A stretch of DNA of 64,000 bases. Source: Bradyrhizobium arachidis. Its GTDB lineage: Bacteria; Pseudomonadota; Alphaproteobacteria; Rhizobiales; Xanthobacteraceae. The DNA is taken from the NCBI RefSeq assembly GCF_024758505.1, contig NZ_CP077970.1:3844001-3908000 (forward strand), written 5' to 3'. Position numbers and translations under genes: made by a program. Shown in pieces: positions 35,942 to 45,372 of the stretch. Below the pieces are notes generated by a model. It did not search any database, was not told where the DNA came from, and worked only from the letters and a program-made list of their open reading frames with translations. Position 1 is the stretch's first letter; the number at the start of each line of letters is the position of its first letter.

Positions 35942-36208
35942 ATGAGCATCCTTTGGACAATTATCATTGGCTTTATCGTTGGGATAATTGCCAAGCTTAT
36001 TATGCCTGGCGACAAGACTGAGCCGAAGGGCTTCATTCTAACAACCATTTTGGGAATCGTAGGCGCGTTCGTTGCGACTTACCTCGGCCAGGCTGTCGGA
36101 TGGTATACGCCCGGAGAATCTGCGGGCTTTGTCGGTGGCGTGGTCGGCGCAATAATCGTCCTCTTTGTCTATGGCTTTTTTGCAGGTCGCCAGGGACGCG
36201 CTGCCTGA
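35942..36208 (+). CDS. GlsB/YeaQ/YmgE family membrane protein
   Basis: 88 residues with three hydrophobic helices (ILWTIIIGFIVGIIAKLIMPG; FILTTILGIVGAFVATYLGQ; GFVGGVVGAIIVLFVYGFF). The glycine pattern and PGDKTEPKGF loop are the transglycosylase-associated/GlsB signature. These are stress-linked inner-membrane proteins. Starts at ATG 35942 after a GAAAGGAG site. Confidence 0.85.
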   Translation: MSILWTIIIGFIVGIIAKLIMPGDKTEPKGFILTTILGIVGAFVATYLGQAVGWYTPGESAGFVGGVVGAIIVLFVYGFFAGRQGRAA

Positions 36209-36396
36209 CGGAAGGCCTCAGTCGGCCCAAAGATCGGCGCGTAGGTAGGCCTGCCACACTGCTCGCGCATCGAGGGAGGTCGGCTTAGGCCCTTCGCGTC
36301 ATTTCACTGCGAAGCGGACCTTCTGCCGAAGCAGCGAAGCCGCGACAGATTCCGACGCAAAGCGTTTGCCCGCGCGAAACTTAAGGAAGGCCTGCC

Positions 36397-36612
36397 ATGC
36401 TCGCTAGCCTGATCTATCTGATCATCTACGTCGTCGTAATCGGCCTCGTGATTTGGCTCTTGCGCTTCCTAATCGACATCAACCCGCTCGGCGAGCCGTT
36501 TCGACGCGTCGCCAACATCGCAGTAGTGGTGATCGGTGTACTGATCATCATCATGTTGCTCTTGAACTTTGTGGGCAACCACCTCATGGCGCTTGGTCTT
36601 GCAGGCGATTAG
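36397..36612 (+). CDS. Thivi_2564-family membrane protein
   Basis: 71 residues with two helices (LIYLIIYVVVIGLVIWLLRFL; NIAVVVIGVLIIIMLLL) joined by IDINPLGEPFRRV. This fits the small family annotated Thivi_2564 (function unknown). Ribosome site AAGGAAGG upstream. Confidence 0.75.
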   Translation: MLASLIYLIIYVVVIGLVIWLLRFLIDINPLGEPFRRVANIAVVVIGVLIIIMLLLNFVGNHLMALGLAGD

Positions 36613-36633
36613 TCCGGCACGCCGCGACCCACG

Positions 36634-37047
36634 CTAATATTGCTGGCAGATCCAATTTCCGTAGGCGTCTTGGTAGCAGCCCCTATTGCCGTAGTAGCCG
36701 TAGCTGTTGTTGTAGTAGCCGTAAGCGGCGGCACCGGCCGCTGCGGCTCCCACTGCTGCGGCACCGACCGCCGCTCCGCGATAAGGATAATACCCGCCAC
36801 GATACGCCGCGCCTCGATACGCCGCGCCGCGATAGGCCGCCCCGCGATATGCAGCCCCACGATAGGCCCCCCCGCGGTAGGCCACGCCACGGCCCGCAAC
36901 GCCAACAGCACCGCCTCGGACACCTGCCGCGTGGACCCCTCCGCCAGCACGGGCGCCGCCACCACGGTAAGCCAGCGCGTCATCGGGAATAAAGGCCATG
37001 CCCACAAGGAGGGTGGCCGCGAAACCTGTGAGTGCATTACGCAACAT
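36634..37047 (-). CDS. Exported Tyr/Arg/Gly repeat protein
   Basis: 137 residues. Signal peptide (LTGFAATLLVGMAFIPDDALA), then a repeat region in which AAYRG recurs five times at five-residue intervals (YRGAAYRG), then an Ala/Gly block and a Tyr-rich CYQDAYGNWICQQY end with two cysteines. The repeats are also visible in the DNA (GATAGGCCGCCCCGCGATA units). Start ATG 37047 behind GAAGGAGAA. May be a surface or structural protein; unknown. Confidence 0.7.
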   Translation of the reverse strand: MLRNALTGFAATLLVGMAFIPDDALAYRGGGARAGGGVHAAGVRGGAVGVAGRGVAYRGGAYRGAAYRGAAYRGAAYRGAAYRGGYYPYRGAAVGAAAVGAAAAGAAAYGYYNNSYGYYGNRGCYQDAYGNWICQQY

Positions 37048-37604
37048 TGGTGTTCTCCTTCCCTGACAATTGCAGATGGCGAACAGCGAGGCGCCACCAT
37101 CAACGAGGTCAACTCTGCTCGGCAACGCCCTCGCCCGACGAAGACGCGAATGGCCCCGGGGGAGTTGCGGGAGTGTAAGACCGGGTCGTTTGCGCTGATC
37201 GGGTGAGATGCTGCGTCATGCGCCGCCTATTCCAGACCTGCAATTGTCCTAGGGTGCAATGATCCGTCAGCAACTATGTCCGAGTTGGGCGAAGGTCTTG
37301 TTGGTGACTGCGCAATAATGCCCGTCCATCAGGGCCGAAGCAGTAGTTTGAATGATCGGGCGCATCAAAATGCATCTCGGTCGCGGCAACGGCCCTTCAA
37401 ATTTTCGAAGTCGCGCTGGCCAATCGCTCAGCACCGCAAGTCAGTACTTGCCCTCACCACGCGTCGTCAGCACATCAGGTCATCCAATGTCGCCTTATGG
37501 CCCGAAGGCGAAGTCGTTGGATGTCCGTTTTTCTGCCGCTGTCAGGGGGCAAGCCGACATCAAGTGGGTATTCCAAGCAACCGATTCTATGAGTACGCGC
37601 CCTA

Positions 37605-37680
37605 GAGCATGATCCGGTAAAGCGTGAAGCGGTTTTCCCTCGCGACAAACGCGGAACGCGTTTGCGCGGAGATCATGCTC
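37605..37680. repeat. Inverted-repeat element
   Basis: Arms GAGCATGATC (37605-37614) and its complement (37671-37680) with a nested palindrome CGCGACAAACGCG / CGCGTTTGCGCG. A recurring Rhodopseudomonas/Bradyrhizobium intergenic element type. Confidence 0.65.
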
Positions 37681-37733
37681 AAACAAGGACCTATTGCGCA
37701 ATGACGGTCCATCCAAATCTCATCGCGCTTTAG

Positions 37734-37773
37734 GAATGCGCCAATCTGACCCGCCTTTCGCGGATGGCAGAGA
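37734..37773. repeat. 40-bp dispersed repeat, copy 2
   Basis: Matches 31525-31564 at 38 of 40 positions; ends 48 bases before the binding-protein start. Confidence 0.7.
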
Positions 37774-37820
37774 TTGGGCGATGCGATTACCCTTCCAAGA
37801 AGATTACAGGGAGGGAAGTC

Positions 37821-38810
37821 ATGTCAGCGACCATCAATCGCCGCCGCTTCATCGCCACCGCGGCGAGCGCGGGTACGATGCCGTTCCTCCCGCGCAGCGC
37901 CTCGGCGCAGGGCGCTTGGCCAACGCGAAACATCCGCATGATCTGCAGCTATCCGGCGGGCGGGCAGACCGACCTGCTCGCGCGCGCCTTCGGCGAATTC
38001 ATCGCCAAGCAGGTCGGCAAGACCGTCGTGATCGAGAACAAGGCAGGCGCCTCGGGCGCGATCGGCGCACAGGAGGTCGCACGCGCGGAGCCGGACGGTC
38101 ACACCATTCTGTGCTCGATCTTGACGACCTACATCATGAACCGCGTGACCATCAAGAATCCCGGCTACGACATGGACAGGGATTTGACGCTGGTCAGCGT
38201 CATCCCGGGCGCAGGCCTGCCGCTGATCGCGAGCCCGAAGACGGGCGTCAAGACGCTGGAGGACTTTGTCGCCTTCGCGCGCAAGAACGGCAAGGTCAAT
38301 TTCGGCACCTATAGCGCGGGCTCGGCCCCGCACATGACCATCAACGAGCTCAACAAGCAGTACGGTCTCACCATCGAGCCGGTCCATTACCGCGGCGAGG
38401 CGCCGATGTGGACCGGCCTAATGGAGGGCACGCTCGATGTCGCGATGGGCAGCTACACGGCAGCCCAACCCGTCCTGCAAAGCGATCGCGGCGTCGTCTT
38501 CGCCGTACATTCGAAGAAGGTCGACGCGATCCCGGCCATCAAGACCCTGCCCGAGCAGGGTGCGACCGCAAAGTTCTTCACCGTGAGCGGCTTCACCGGC
38601 TGGGCGCTGCCGAAGGCGACGCCGCAGCCGATCGTCGATCGGCCGGCCGGGCTGTGTGTCGCCGCCAATAATGATCCGAAGGTGAAGGAGGTACTTGCGA
38701 CCTTCGTGCTGGAGCCGGCGCTCGGCTTCAAGGACACCAACGCGCTGTACCAGCGCGAGCTGCCGGTGTGGCTCGAGGCGGCGCAGTCGCTCGGGCTGGA
38801 GCCGGCGTAG
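37821..38810 (+). CDS. Bug/TctC-family tripartite tricarboxylate transporter substrate-binding protein
   Basis: 329 residues. A Tat-like signal (INRRRFIATAASAG...ASAQG) then a periplasmic binding fold: ICSYPAGGQTDLLARAF, VIENKAGASGAIGA and TYSAGSAPHMTINELN are family marks of Bug proteins, which bind carboxylated organics for TctAB-type permeases. No TctA/TctB genes adjoin, so this is an orphan receptor. Start ATG 37821 behind a strong GGAGGGAA; the frame upstream is noncoding. Confidence 0.9.
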   Translation: MSATINRRRFIATAASAGTMPFLPRSASAQGAWPTRNIRMICSYPAGGQTDLLARAFGEFIAKQVGKTVVIENKAGASGAIGAQEVARAEPDGHTILCSILTTYIMNRVTIKNPGYDMDRDLTLVSVIPGAGLPLIASPKTGVKTLEDFVAFARKNGKVNFGTYSAGSAPHMTINELNKQYGLTIEPVHYRGEAPMWTGLMEGTLDVAMGSYTAAQPVLQSDRGVVFAVHSKKVDAIPAIKTLPEQGATAKFFTVSGFTGWALPKATPQPIVDRPAGLCVAANNDPKVKEVLATFVLEPALGFKDTNALYQRELPVWLEAAQSLGLEPA

Positions 38811-39025
38811 TCTGGAGGACGGGCGTGGCGCGACAGGCGCGTCGCGTGCTCGGTGGGCGCAGCGCGGACCGGCAAATCCGCTGCAGAAAATCTTGCGCGC
38901 GCAGCGTACGCTGCCGCAAACGGTATCATGATGCTTTGACCGCCGATGTGCTGGCAGAGCCTCTGGTCGCGACTCCGTGACTGTTTACCGGTCGCGGGAA
39001 TCCTGCCTATTAGACCGCGTGCGGG

Positions 39026-40249
39026 ATGGTCCGTGCATTGAAAGCAACTGAGGTCGCGAGCGTGCCTATCAATATCGATCAAGGCGAGGAACACGATGAC
39101 ATCATGTATCCGCAGGTCCTTCCGTTTCTGTTAGTCCACGCAGGGTGCGTCGCGGCGATCTGGTCGGGCGTCTCCTGGCAAGCGATTGCGATTTGCGTCG
39201 CCCTGTATGGGTTGCGCATGTTTGCGATCGGTGCCGGGTATCATCGGTACTTCTCGCATCGGGCCTACGCGACGAGCCGGGTGTTTCAATTCATCCTTGC
39301 ATTCCTCGCCCAAAGCAGCGCTCAAAAAAGCGTGCTCTGGTGGGCTGCGAAGCATCGGCATCACCATTTGCATTCGGATACCGAGGACGACGTGCATTCG
39401 CCGCGGCACAAGGGCTTCGTGTACAGCCATGTCGGCTGGATCTTCTATCGACGGCACGATGCAACCGATCTCGTGAAAGTGTCGGATTTCGCGTCGTATC
39501 CCGAGCTGATGTGGCTGCACAAATTCGAGCTTTTGCCGGCGGTCGTGACCGCGGGTCTCTGCTTTCTCATCGCCGGATGGTCAGGGCTCGTGGTCGGATT
39601 CCTCTGGAGCACCGTGCTGCTGTATCACGCAACCTTCTGCATCAATTCCCTCGCACATGTTCACGGACGCAAGCGGTATGTTACGGGTGATGACTCCCGC
39701 AACAATTGGCTGCTGGCTCTGTTGACGATGGGTGAGGGCTGGCACAACAATCATCACGCCCACCAAAGCAGCGCCCGGCAAGGCTTCTACTGGTGGGAGA
39801 TTGACGTGACCTACTACGTTCTGCTGACCTTGTCCTGGCTCGGGATTGTCTGGGATTTGAAGAGGCCGCCCGAGCAGGTTCTGCGCAATGAGCACCGGCT
39901 GGCATCGCGCGTGGTGAAGCGAACGGCTGAGCAGCTTGCTGGTCGCTTCAATCCCGAATACATCGCGCAGGCGATCAGATCGTCAGTCCATGAGACCGGA
40001 TTGTCGGTGCGCGACGCGCTTTTTCTGTTGCAGCATCTGCCCAGCATGCCGACCCGTGACCGGTTACTGGCTGAAGCCCAGCGCATGTTCGCCAAGACGA
40101 TATCTTTGGACGACATCGTCGACCGTGCACATGAACTTCTGGTCGAATCGGTAAGCGTGCTGTTGGCGGTTCCGGCTCCTGTGGCCGAGGCAATTCCGAT
40201 ACCCTTGGCGAACGGTGGCATTCGCCCGGGGCATCCCCATCGGGATTAG
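39026..40249 (+). CDS. Acyl-CoA/fatty acid desaturase with C-terminal extension
   Basis: 407 residues. The three His boxes are intact: HRYFSH (73-78), HRHHH (110-114) and HNNHH (240-244), with hydrophobic helices between them, so it is a membrane di-iron delta-9-type desaturase. About 120 residues after the third box (from LGIVWDLKRPPEQVL on) form an unusual helical tail that most desaturases of this type lack. Start ATG 39026 has no clear ribosome site; ATG 39104 (MYPQVLPF) is an alternative. It introduces double bonds for membrane fluidity. Confidence 0.88.
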   Translation: MVRALKATEVASVPINIDQGEEHDDIMYPQVLPFLLVHAGCVAAIWSGVSWQAIAICVALYGLRMFAIGAGYHRYFSHRAYATSRVFQFILAFLAQSSAQKSVLWWAAKHRHHHLHSDTEDDVHSPRHKGFVYSHVGWIFYRRHDATDLVKVSDFASYPELMWLHKFELLPAVVTAGLCFLIAGWSGLVVGFLWSTVLLYHATFCINSLAHVHGRKRYVTGDDSRNNWLLALLTMGEGWHNNHHAHQSSARQGFYWWEIDVTYYVLLTLSWLGIVWDLKRPPEQVLRNEHRLASRVVKRTAEQLAGRFNPEYIAQAIRSSVHETGLSVRDALFLLQHLPSMPTRDRLLAEAQRMFAKTISLDDIVDRAHELLVESVSVLLAVPAPVAEAIPIPLANGGIRPGHPHRD

Positions 40250-40454
40250 ATGACCAACTGGCGGTGCTGGTTCAACAATTCGAATCTGAGGCGGCAATGT
40301 CGCTCGGTTCGACCTCAGCACTGCCGGCTGGGTTTGGGCCTGCACGAACCGTCACAACGTCGACCGCGGCCCGATGATGGCATAATGCCACCGATTTGCC
40401 CGACGTGTCAAGTGATTTTCGGAAAATGCGCAGGGTCCATGCCGCAGCCGTCAG

Positions 40455-41768
40455 CTAATGGGCGCCCGCCAGCCACACGCCGGTGACCTTGCCGCCCTTG
40501 GTGCGGACGCGCCGGACCGGCTCGCCGTGGCTTGAGTAGCCCGCCGCGGAGACGATGTTGCCGGTGTCGCGGCCGGTGACCTCGATCTCGGCGGCATCCA
40601 TGAAGGGATTGTTGAACTGCGGATTGGCGACCAGCACGCGGTCGCCCATCGGCACGAGGTCGCTCGCACCCCAGATCGTCCACCAGCGGCCGGTCCAGTC
40701 GCGCACGCGCCTGTTCGCCGCGCCGCGCGTCTTGAAGGCACGCAGGATCTGGAGCACGCCGTCCATCCAGAACGGCGCACCGCCGTCGATCGAATTCGAG
40801 AGGATGGAGATCGAAAGCTCACAGGCGGGAATCGAACAGGTCCGCGAGAGGTAGCCTTGAAAACCGCCGCCATGGCCGAACCAGTCCCAGCCGTCGGTCT
40901 TGCCGGCGTTGACGCCGAGGCCGTAATAGCCCTCGAGACTTTGCGGGACGCGCCAATGGTGGCGCGTCATTTCGCGGCGGCTCGCGACTGAGAGCACGCT
41001 GCGCTTGGCGTTGGGCGCAAGCTGGCCGAAGAAGCGCGCGGTGTCGGCGGCGGTCGCGACGAAGCCGGCCGCCGACGTGATCGCATACGTGTCGTTGTCG
41101 CCGGGGATCACGCAGCGCTCGCCGAACGGCAGTTTTCGCGTGTGACCGCGGGCAAACGCGGCGCCCTTGGGAAGCGGCACATTCGGCTCGGTCTCGCGCA
41201 AGCCAGCGGGTGCAATGATCTCGCGCTTGATCCAGACCGGGTAGGGTTCTTTCGTGATGGCCTCGATGACGAGTCCGATCAGGCCAAAGCCGTGATTGGA
41301 ATATTTGAAGCGCGTGCCGGGGTCGATCGCGGTCGGCGCCCGCAGCTCGGCCATCAGCTCCTTCGCGTTCAGATAAGGGCGGGTGTCGATGAACTGGCCT
41401 GAATCGGCGCCGTCGCGCATCAGGCCGGCGGTATGCGAGAGCACCTGTGCGATCGTCGTTTCGGCGACGCGGGGATGAAGACCCCTGACATGCTCGCCGA
41501 CGGGATCGTCGAGCCTGAGCTTGCGCTGCTCGCGCAGCTTCATGATGCCGGCCGAGGTAAAGCTCTTGGAATGCGAGGCAATGCGGAAGCGGTGGCGCGG
41601 CGTGAGCTTCTCGCCGGTCTTGAGATTTGCGAACCCGAATGCGTGCTCGGCGACGATCTCGCCGCGATGAGCGATCGCGATGATGCAGCCGGGTTGTTGG
41701 GCGAGGGTGACCTGATATTCGAGCCATTCGCCGATATAGGCGATCGCGGGGCGGAGCCAGGCGTCCAT
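40455..41768 (-). CDS. Serine hydrolase, beta-lactamase/class C family
   Basis: 437 residues, no signal peptide. Catalytic motifs: Ser65-x-x-Lys68 in RIASHSKSF, Tyr-Ser-Asn in RFKYSNHGFGLIG and HGGGFQG near the C-terminus, giving a penicillin-binding-protein/esterase-type fold (COG1680). A C-terminal beta-rich part follows. Hydrolyses an ester, amide or peptide; substrate unknown. Solitary gene. Confidence 0.88.
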   Translation of the reverse strand: MDAWLRPAIAYIGEWLEYQVTLAQQPGCIIAIAHRGEIVAEHAFGFANLKTGEKLTPRHRFRIASHSKSFTSAGIMKLREQRKLRLDDPVGEHVRGLHPRVAETTIAQVLSHTAGLMRDGADSGQFIDTRPYLNAKELMAELRAPTAIDPGTRFKYSNHGFGLIGLVIEAITKEPYPVWIKREIIAPAGLRETEPNVPLPKGAAFARGHTRKLPFGERCVIPGDNDTYAITSAAGFVATAADTARFFGQLAPNAKRSVLSVASRREMTRHHWRVPQSLEGYYGLGVNAGKTDGWDWFGHGGGFQGYLSRTCSIPACELSISILSNSIDGGAPFWMDGVLQILRAFKTRGAANRRVRDWTGRWWTIWGASDLVPMGDRVLVANPQFNNPFMDAAEIEVTGRDTGNIVSAAGYSSHGEPVRRVRTKGGKVTGVWLAGAH

Positions 41769-41879
41769 TGCTTGACCGGAAAATGAGGGAGGATCTCGTC
41801 CCGGGAAGGCTAGCCGACAAAGCAGAACCGGCGCAACCCTTGCGGGTCGCGCCGGCTCGAAAGCGTGGTTGCTATGATC

Positions 41880-42416
41880 TTAGTAGACCAGCGTCGCGCC
41901 GGTCGGCTTGTCGAGCGCCGCGGCGAGTGAGCGATATTCGTCGCTTGTCGTGCCGGCGAGGGAGGCGATCTTGTCGAGGTGATATTTGGCCTGCTCGCGG
42001 TTGCCCTGTTCGAGCTGCCAGAGCCCATAATACTGCCAGGTGCGAACGTGGTTCGGATCGTCCTGCAGCGCCAGCTCGTAATAGACCTTCGACTGCTTGT
42101 AGTCGCCGAGCTTGCGATAGGAGTAGCCGATCAGATTGGCGACGTCGGCGACGTCGTCGCGCTTCAGCGACTTCAACTGGTCGATCGCGTTCGTGTAGTC
42201 GTTGCGGTCGTAGATCGCAGTGTAGGCGGTCCGATAGGCAGCGAGGAATTTGGGATCGCTGACGGAAGAGCTCTTCTTCTTTTTCTTGGACGAGGTGTCC
42301 GACTTCGGCGCGGAGGGCTCGTCGCTGCCCGCAGCATAAGCGCTCGTCAGCACGGGCGCTGTGGCCAGCGCCATCGAGACAAGTCCCGGTACCAGAAGCA
42401 TAGAAAGTTTGCGCAT
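41880..42416 (-). CDS. Exported TPR protein
   Basis: 178 residues. Signal peptide (MLLVPGLVSMALATAPVL...AYAAGS), a Ser/Lys linker, then two to three TPR-like repeats (FLAAYRTAYTAIYDRNDY; KVYYELALQDDPNHVRTWQYYG; NREQAKYHLDKIA). Tetratricopeptide repeats mediate protein contacts; here in the periplasm. Start after GGGAGA. Divergent from the 42663 gene. Confidence 0.82.
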   Translation of the reverse strand: MRKLSMLLVPGLVSMALATAPVLTSAYAAGSDEPSAPKSDTSSKKKKKSSSVSDPKFLAAYRTAYTAIYDRNDYTNAIDQLKSLKRDDVADVANLIGYSYRKLGDYKQSKVYYELALQDDPNHVRTWQYYGLWQLEQGNREQAKYHLDKIASLAGTTSDEYRSLAAALDKPTGATLVY

Positions 42417-42662
42417 TGATCTCTCCCGAATGGAATGAGGCGATCCTACACGATTGCCTCACGTTCGGAACACCCGGACGGCAAAAACATTCCCGGGTCG
42501 GTTGTGGATTCCCCCGTGGGGGAAGATGACAAAGATGTCATGCAGATGAACGGAAGCCGAAAAGGCGCTTCAGAATGGGTTCAGCGCGCCCCGCCTAACG
42601 TCTCCTCCATGATCAGGGGTCGGCGAGGGCGCCGCCTCAGATCCCTTGAGAGGAGACCAACC

Positions 42663-43103
42663 ATGTTGAAGACCTTGTCAGCAGCTTTCCTTGCCGCTTC
42701 CGTGATCGCAGCCCCCGCCTTCGCCGCAGAATCGGCGAAGACCACGACAACCGCGCCGGTGATCAAGGCGGACCAGACGCAGAGCAAGGCGTCGACCACC
42801 ACGGCCGTGAAGCCCGACGTCAAGCCATCAGCCAAATCCGACGTCAAGACGGACGGCAAGGCCGACGTGAAGTCCGATGCCAAGACTGACGTCAAGTCGG
42901 ACAAGAAGGCCGATGCGACCGCGAAGGCGATGAATGCCAACGCTGCCGTGATCCCGTCCGAGCACCACAAGTCGGTGCGCAAGCATCGCCATCACCACAA
43001 GGTGATCTCGGCCAAGACGACTGACAAGACGACTGGGAAGAAGGCGGTGCAGCCCGACCTGACCAAGCCGGCCGTGCCGGCGACGACCGAGAAGCGCAGC
43101 TAA
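42663..43103 (+). CDS. Exported Lys/Asp-repeat, His-rich protein
   Basis: 146 residues. Signal peptide (LSAAFLAASVIAAPAFAAE), then a low-complexity region of DVKxDxKxD repeats (residues about 50-95), and a His/Lys block VRKHRHHHKVI that may bind metal. Ribosome site GAGAGGAGA. Codon use is normal, so the repeat is protein-level, not sequence decay. Function unknown. Confidence 0.65.
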   Translation: MLKTLSAAFLAASVIAAPAFAAESAKTTTTAPVIKADQTQSKASTTTAVKPDVKPSAKSDVKTDGKADVKSDAKTDVKSDKKADATAKAMNANAAVIPSEHHKSVRKHRHHHKVISAKTTDKTTGKKAVQPDLTKPAVPATTEKRS

Positions 43104-43271
43104 ATCTGATCCGGCGAGGCGGCAATCTCGCATTGCCCCCGCCCGCCTCGCGGGACCTCAGAGCCGGCCCGACCGTCATGGCGATTGCGGAAACGCAAAG
43201 CGCCATGACGGCGGGCCGGTGCGTTTGCTAGAACGATTGCCTGCGTATGACGTGGCGAGGGGAATGGACGT

Positions 43272-43694
43272 TTGAGGAGACTGGCACAACGGGTGGGCGT
43301 CCTGGCGCTGCCATTGATGCTCGCGGCCTGCTTCGGCAGCGACGGCGGCGGATCGTCGATGATGGGCGATGCCGGCGCTAACGCCCCGCAGCCCTTTCCC
43401 GACAATTACCGCACCGAGGCCTTGGCCTATATGCGCACCTATCTGAACAATCCGGTCGGGGTGCGCGACGCAGGGATGGCCGACCCGGTGCTGCGCACCG
43501 TCGGTGGCCGGCCGTTCTACGTGGCCTGCCTGCGCTTCACCCCGCGCGAAAGCGACGGCAGCTACCGGGGGCCGCGCGAGCGTGCCATCGTCTACGTCAA
43601 CGGCCGGCTCGACCGCATCCTCGAGCGCAGCCCCGATACCTGCGTCGGTGCGGTTTACGCACCCTTTCCGGAACTGGAAAAGATGAGCCGGTAG
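43272..43694 (+). CDS. Lipoprotein of unknown function
   Basis: 140 residues. N-terminus RVGVLALPLMLAAC is a lipobox with the Cys at the end, then a Gly/Ser linker and a compact domain (LAYMRTYLNNPVGVRDAG; RPFYVACLRFTPRE; RAIVYVNGRLDRI). Start TTG 43272 (GAGGGGAA upstream). Probably inner- or outer-membrane anchored. Confidence 0.7.
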   Translation: MRRLAQRVGVLALPLMLAACFGSDGGGSSMMGDAGANAPQPFPDNYRTEALAYMRTYLNNPVGVRDAGMADPVLRTVGGRPFYVACLRFTPRESDGSYRGPRERAIVYVNGRLDRILERSPDTCVGAVYAPFPELEKMSR

Positions 43695-43981
43695 CGCAAA
43701 GCCGGCCTTCATTCGTCGGTGGTAGGACAGGGGCGGCCTGAAGCCGAAGATCACATTTCGGGGAGCTTTGAACGGGACCACCTCGGCGACCGACAGATCG
43801 GTACGGCAGTGTGCGCGTGAGCGAACAAATCTGTCGTCCGGCGAGGTCGTCAGGGAACAAAAAGCCGCCGTTGCGGCCCCGTCACAGTAACGGACGATCA
43901 ACGTTCCGGCATTGTCAACAAGCAACCAAAATCAGGCCACGTTGTTTTCTGAGGGTGAATTCGTAATAACGGGGATGATCG

Positions 43982-44689
43982 ATGAAGAAATTCTTGCTCG
44001 GCGCAGCCGCATTACTTGCGCTGGCCGCGCCTGCCGCCGCAGCCGACATTCCGCCGCGCCCCTATACCAAGGCTCCGGCCTATACCCCGCCGCAGGTGGT
44101 CTATAACTGGACCGGTTTCTACATTGGCGGCCATGTCGGCGGTGCGTTTGCCGGCGACAACACCTTCCAGTCGAGCGACGCCCGCTTCCTCGGCGGCGTG
44201 CAGGGCGGCTTCGACTACCAGTTCGCGCCCAACTGGGTAATGGGTCTTGAGGCCCAGTATTCCTGGCTTCCGACCAACAATAACGGCGTCCTGTTTCCGG
44301 GCGGCACGCTCGTGACCTCCAACACCGACCAGCTCGGTTCGGTCACCGGCCGCATCGGCTACACCTGGGGTCCGGCGCTGGTCTATGCAAAGGGCGGCTA
44401 CGCTTGGCGGAATAGCGACTTTGGCGTCAGCGTTGCCGGCGTGCCGACGGCCTTCACCACCACGGGCAACAACAAGGACGGCTATACCGTGGGCGGCGGC
44501 CTCGAATACCTCTTCGCGCCGAACTGGTCGGCCAAGGCCGAGTACCAGTACTACAATTTCGGCAGCACCACCGTTACCGCTGGCCCTGCCGACGTCCTCG
44601 GCGCGCGCGGCCGCAACGACGAGCACACCGTCAAGCTCGGCGTGAACTACCGCTTCGGCTGGGGCGGTCCGACCGCCTCGCGCTACTGA
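43982..44689 (+). CDS. Omp31-type outer membrane beta-barrel protein
   Basis: 235 residues. Signal peptide (LLGAAALLALAAPAAAAD), then the family start YNWTGFYIGGHVGGAF, alternating strands (FDYQFAPNWVMGLEAQYSW; LVYAKGGYAWR; WSAKAEYQYYNFGS) and the terminal YRFGWGG...SRY, an eight-strand barrel. Rhizobial porin/opacity family; forms outer-membrane channels or binds surface ligands. A strong hairpin terminator follows. Confidence 0.93.
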   Translation: MKKFLLGAAALLALAAPAAAADIPPRPYTKAPAYTPPQVVYNWTGFYIGGHVGGAFAGDNTFQSSDARFLGGVQGGFDYQFAPNWVMGLEAQYSWLPTNNNGVLFPGGTLVTSNTDQLGSVTGRIGYTWGPALVYAKGGYAWRNSDFGVSVAGVPTAFTTTGNNKDGYTVGGGLEYLFAPNWSAKAEYQYYNFGSTTVTAGPADVLGARGRNDEHTVKLGVNYRFGWGGPTASRY

Positions 44690-44718
44690 CACCGAGGTCG
44701 ATTGATCCAAGACATGAC

Positions 44719-44746
44719 AAAGGCCGGCTCTGCCGGCCTTTGTTTT
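44719..44746 (+). terminator. Rho-independent terminator after the Omp31 gene
   Basis: Ten-base-pair stem AAAGGCCGGC with loop TCT and complement, then GTTTTG. Confidence 0.85.
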
Positions 44747-44853
44747 GCGCGTTTCTCATCGGCGTCATGTGCGCGCGGTAAAGCAAAAATAATTTTTGGC
44801 CCTTAGGGAACACGCGCGCCGGAACGCGTTATTATGGGTTGCCGGGCTGTGGG

Positions 44854-45108
44854 ATGACGAACATGCGTATCTTGGCGTCGGTGCTTATCTCCTCTTCGGT
44901 CCTCTTCGCCCTGCCGTGTGCGGCACAGACGATCCTCAAATCCGAACCGCTGATGCTGGCCCCCTACGAAGTCGCCTTGGTTCGGGATTATTCCTGCGGC
45001 CCCGGCAAGGTGATGAAGGTGACCGGCGCGATCCGCGGCCTGCATCGGCGCAAGGCCTGCGTCCTCTTGCCGGGCGAGCAGGCATCGCTCGCGACCGCGA
45101 CGCCCTGA
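44854..45108 (+). CDS. Small exported protein
   Basis: 84 residues. Signal peptide MRILASVLISSSVLFALPCAAQ, then LMLAPYEVALVRDYSCGPGKVMKV and RRKACVLLPG, two cysteines likely disulfide-bonded. ATG 44854 chosen; 44863 is equally plausible. No family recognised. Confidence 0.6.
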   Translation: MTNMRILASVLISSSVLFALPCAAQTILKSEPLMLAPYEVALVRDYSCGPGKVMKVTGAIRGLHRRKACVLLPGEQASLATATP

Positions 45109-45117
45109 CGCTACCCC

Positions 45118-45372
45118 TCAGCTATTGAATTCGAGCTCGTGGCGGGATTCCCGCTCCGCGTCCGCCTTGTTGCGCACCGGATCCTCGCCTGGTTCGGCCG
45201 GGCAGGGCTTGATCTCGTAGTCATTGTCCAGGATTCGGCGCGGACCCGCGCCGTCCTCGTCCGGGGCGATGTCGACCACCAGGCCGCTCTTCTGCGCTAG
45301 CGTCCACACGTCGGCCTCGCTTGGGTAAGTTTTGCTGATCTGGGCATCGTTGCAAAATAGCGCGTAGGGCAT
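45118..45372 (-). CDS. Small cytosolic hypothetical protein
   Basis: 84 residues, acidic C-terminus (EDPVRNKADAERESRHELEF). N-terminus MPYALFCNDAQISKTYPSEADVW has the look of a compact alpha/beta unit. Convergent with the 44854 gene. Family unknown. Confidence 0.6.
   Translation of the reverse strand: MPYALFCNDAQISKTYPSEADVWTLAQKSGLVVDIAPDEDGAGPRRILDNDYEIKPCPAEPGEDPVRNKADAERESRHELEFNS

Larger units (their letters stand above)
37048..37820. other. Gene-free repeat-rich region
   Basis: 773 bases. No gene supported. Contains a degenerate dispersed sequence (about 37480-37600), an inverted repeat GAGCATGATC/GATCATGCTC (37605-37680) and the second copy of the 40-bp repeat (37734-37773). Small open frames here have no ribosome sites. 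Confidence 0.55.

Noticed and set aside
36640..37206. 188-codon plus-strand frame across the AAYRG protein
   Set aside because: Antisense of the repeat gene; no ribosome site.
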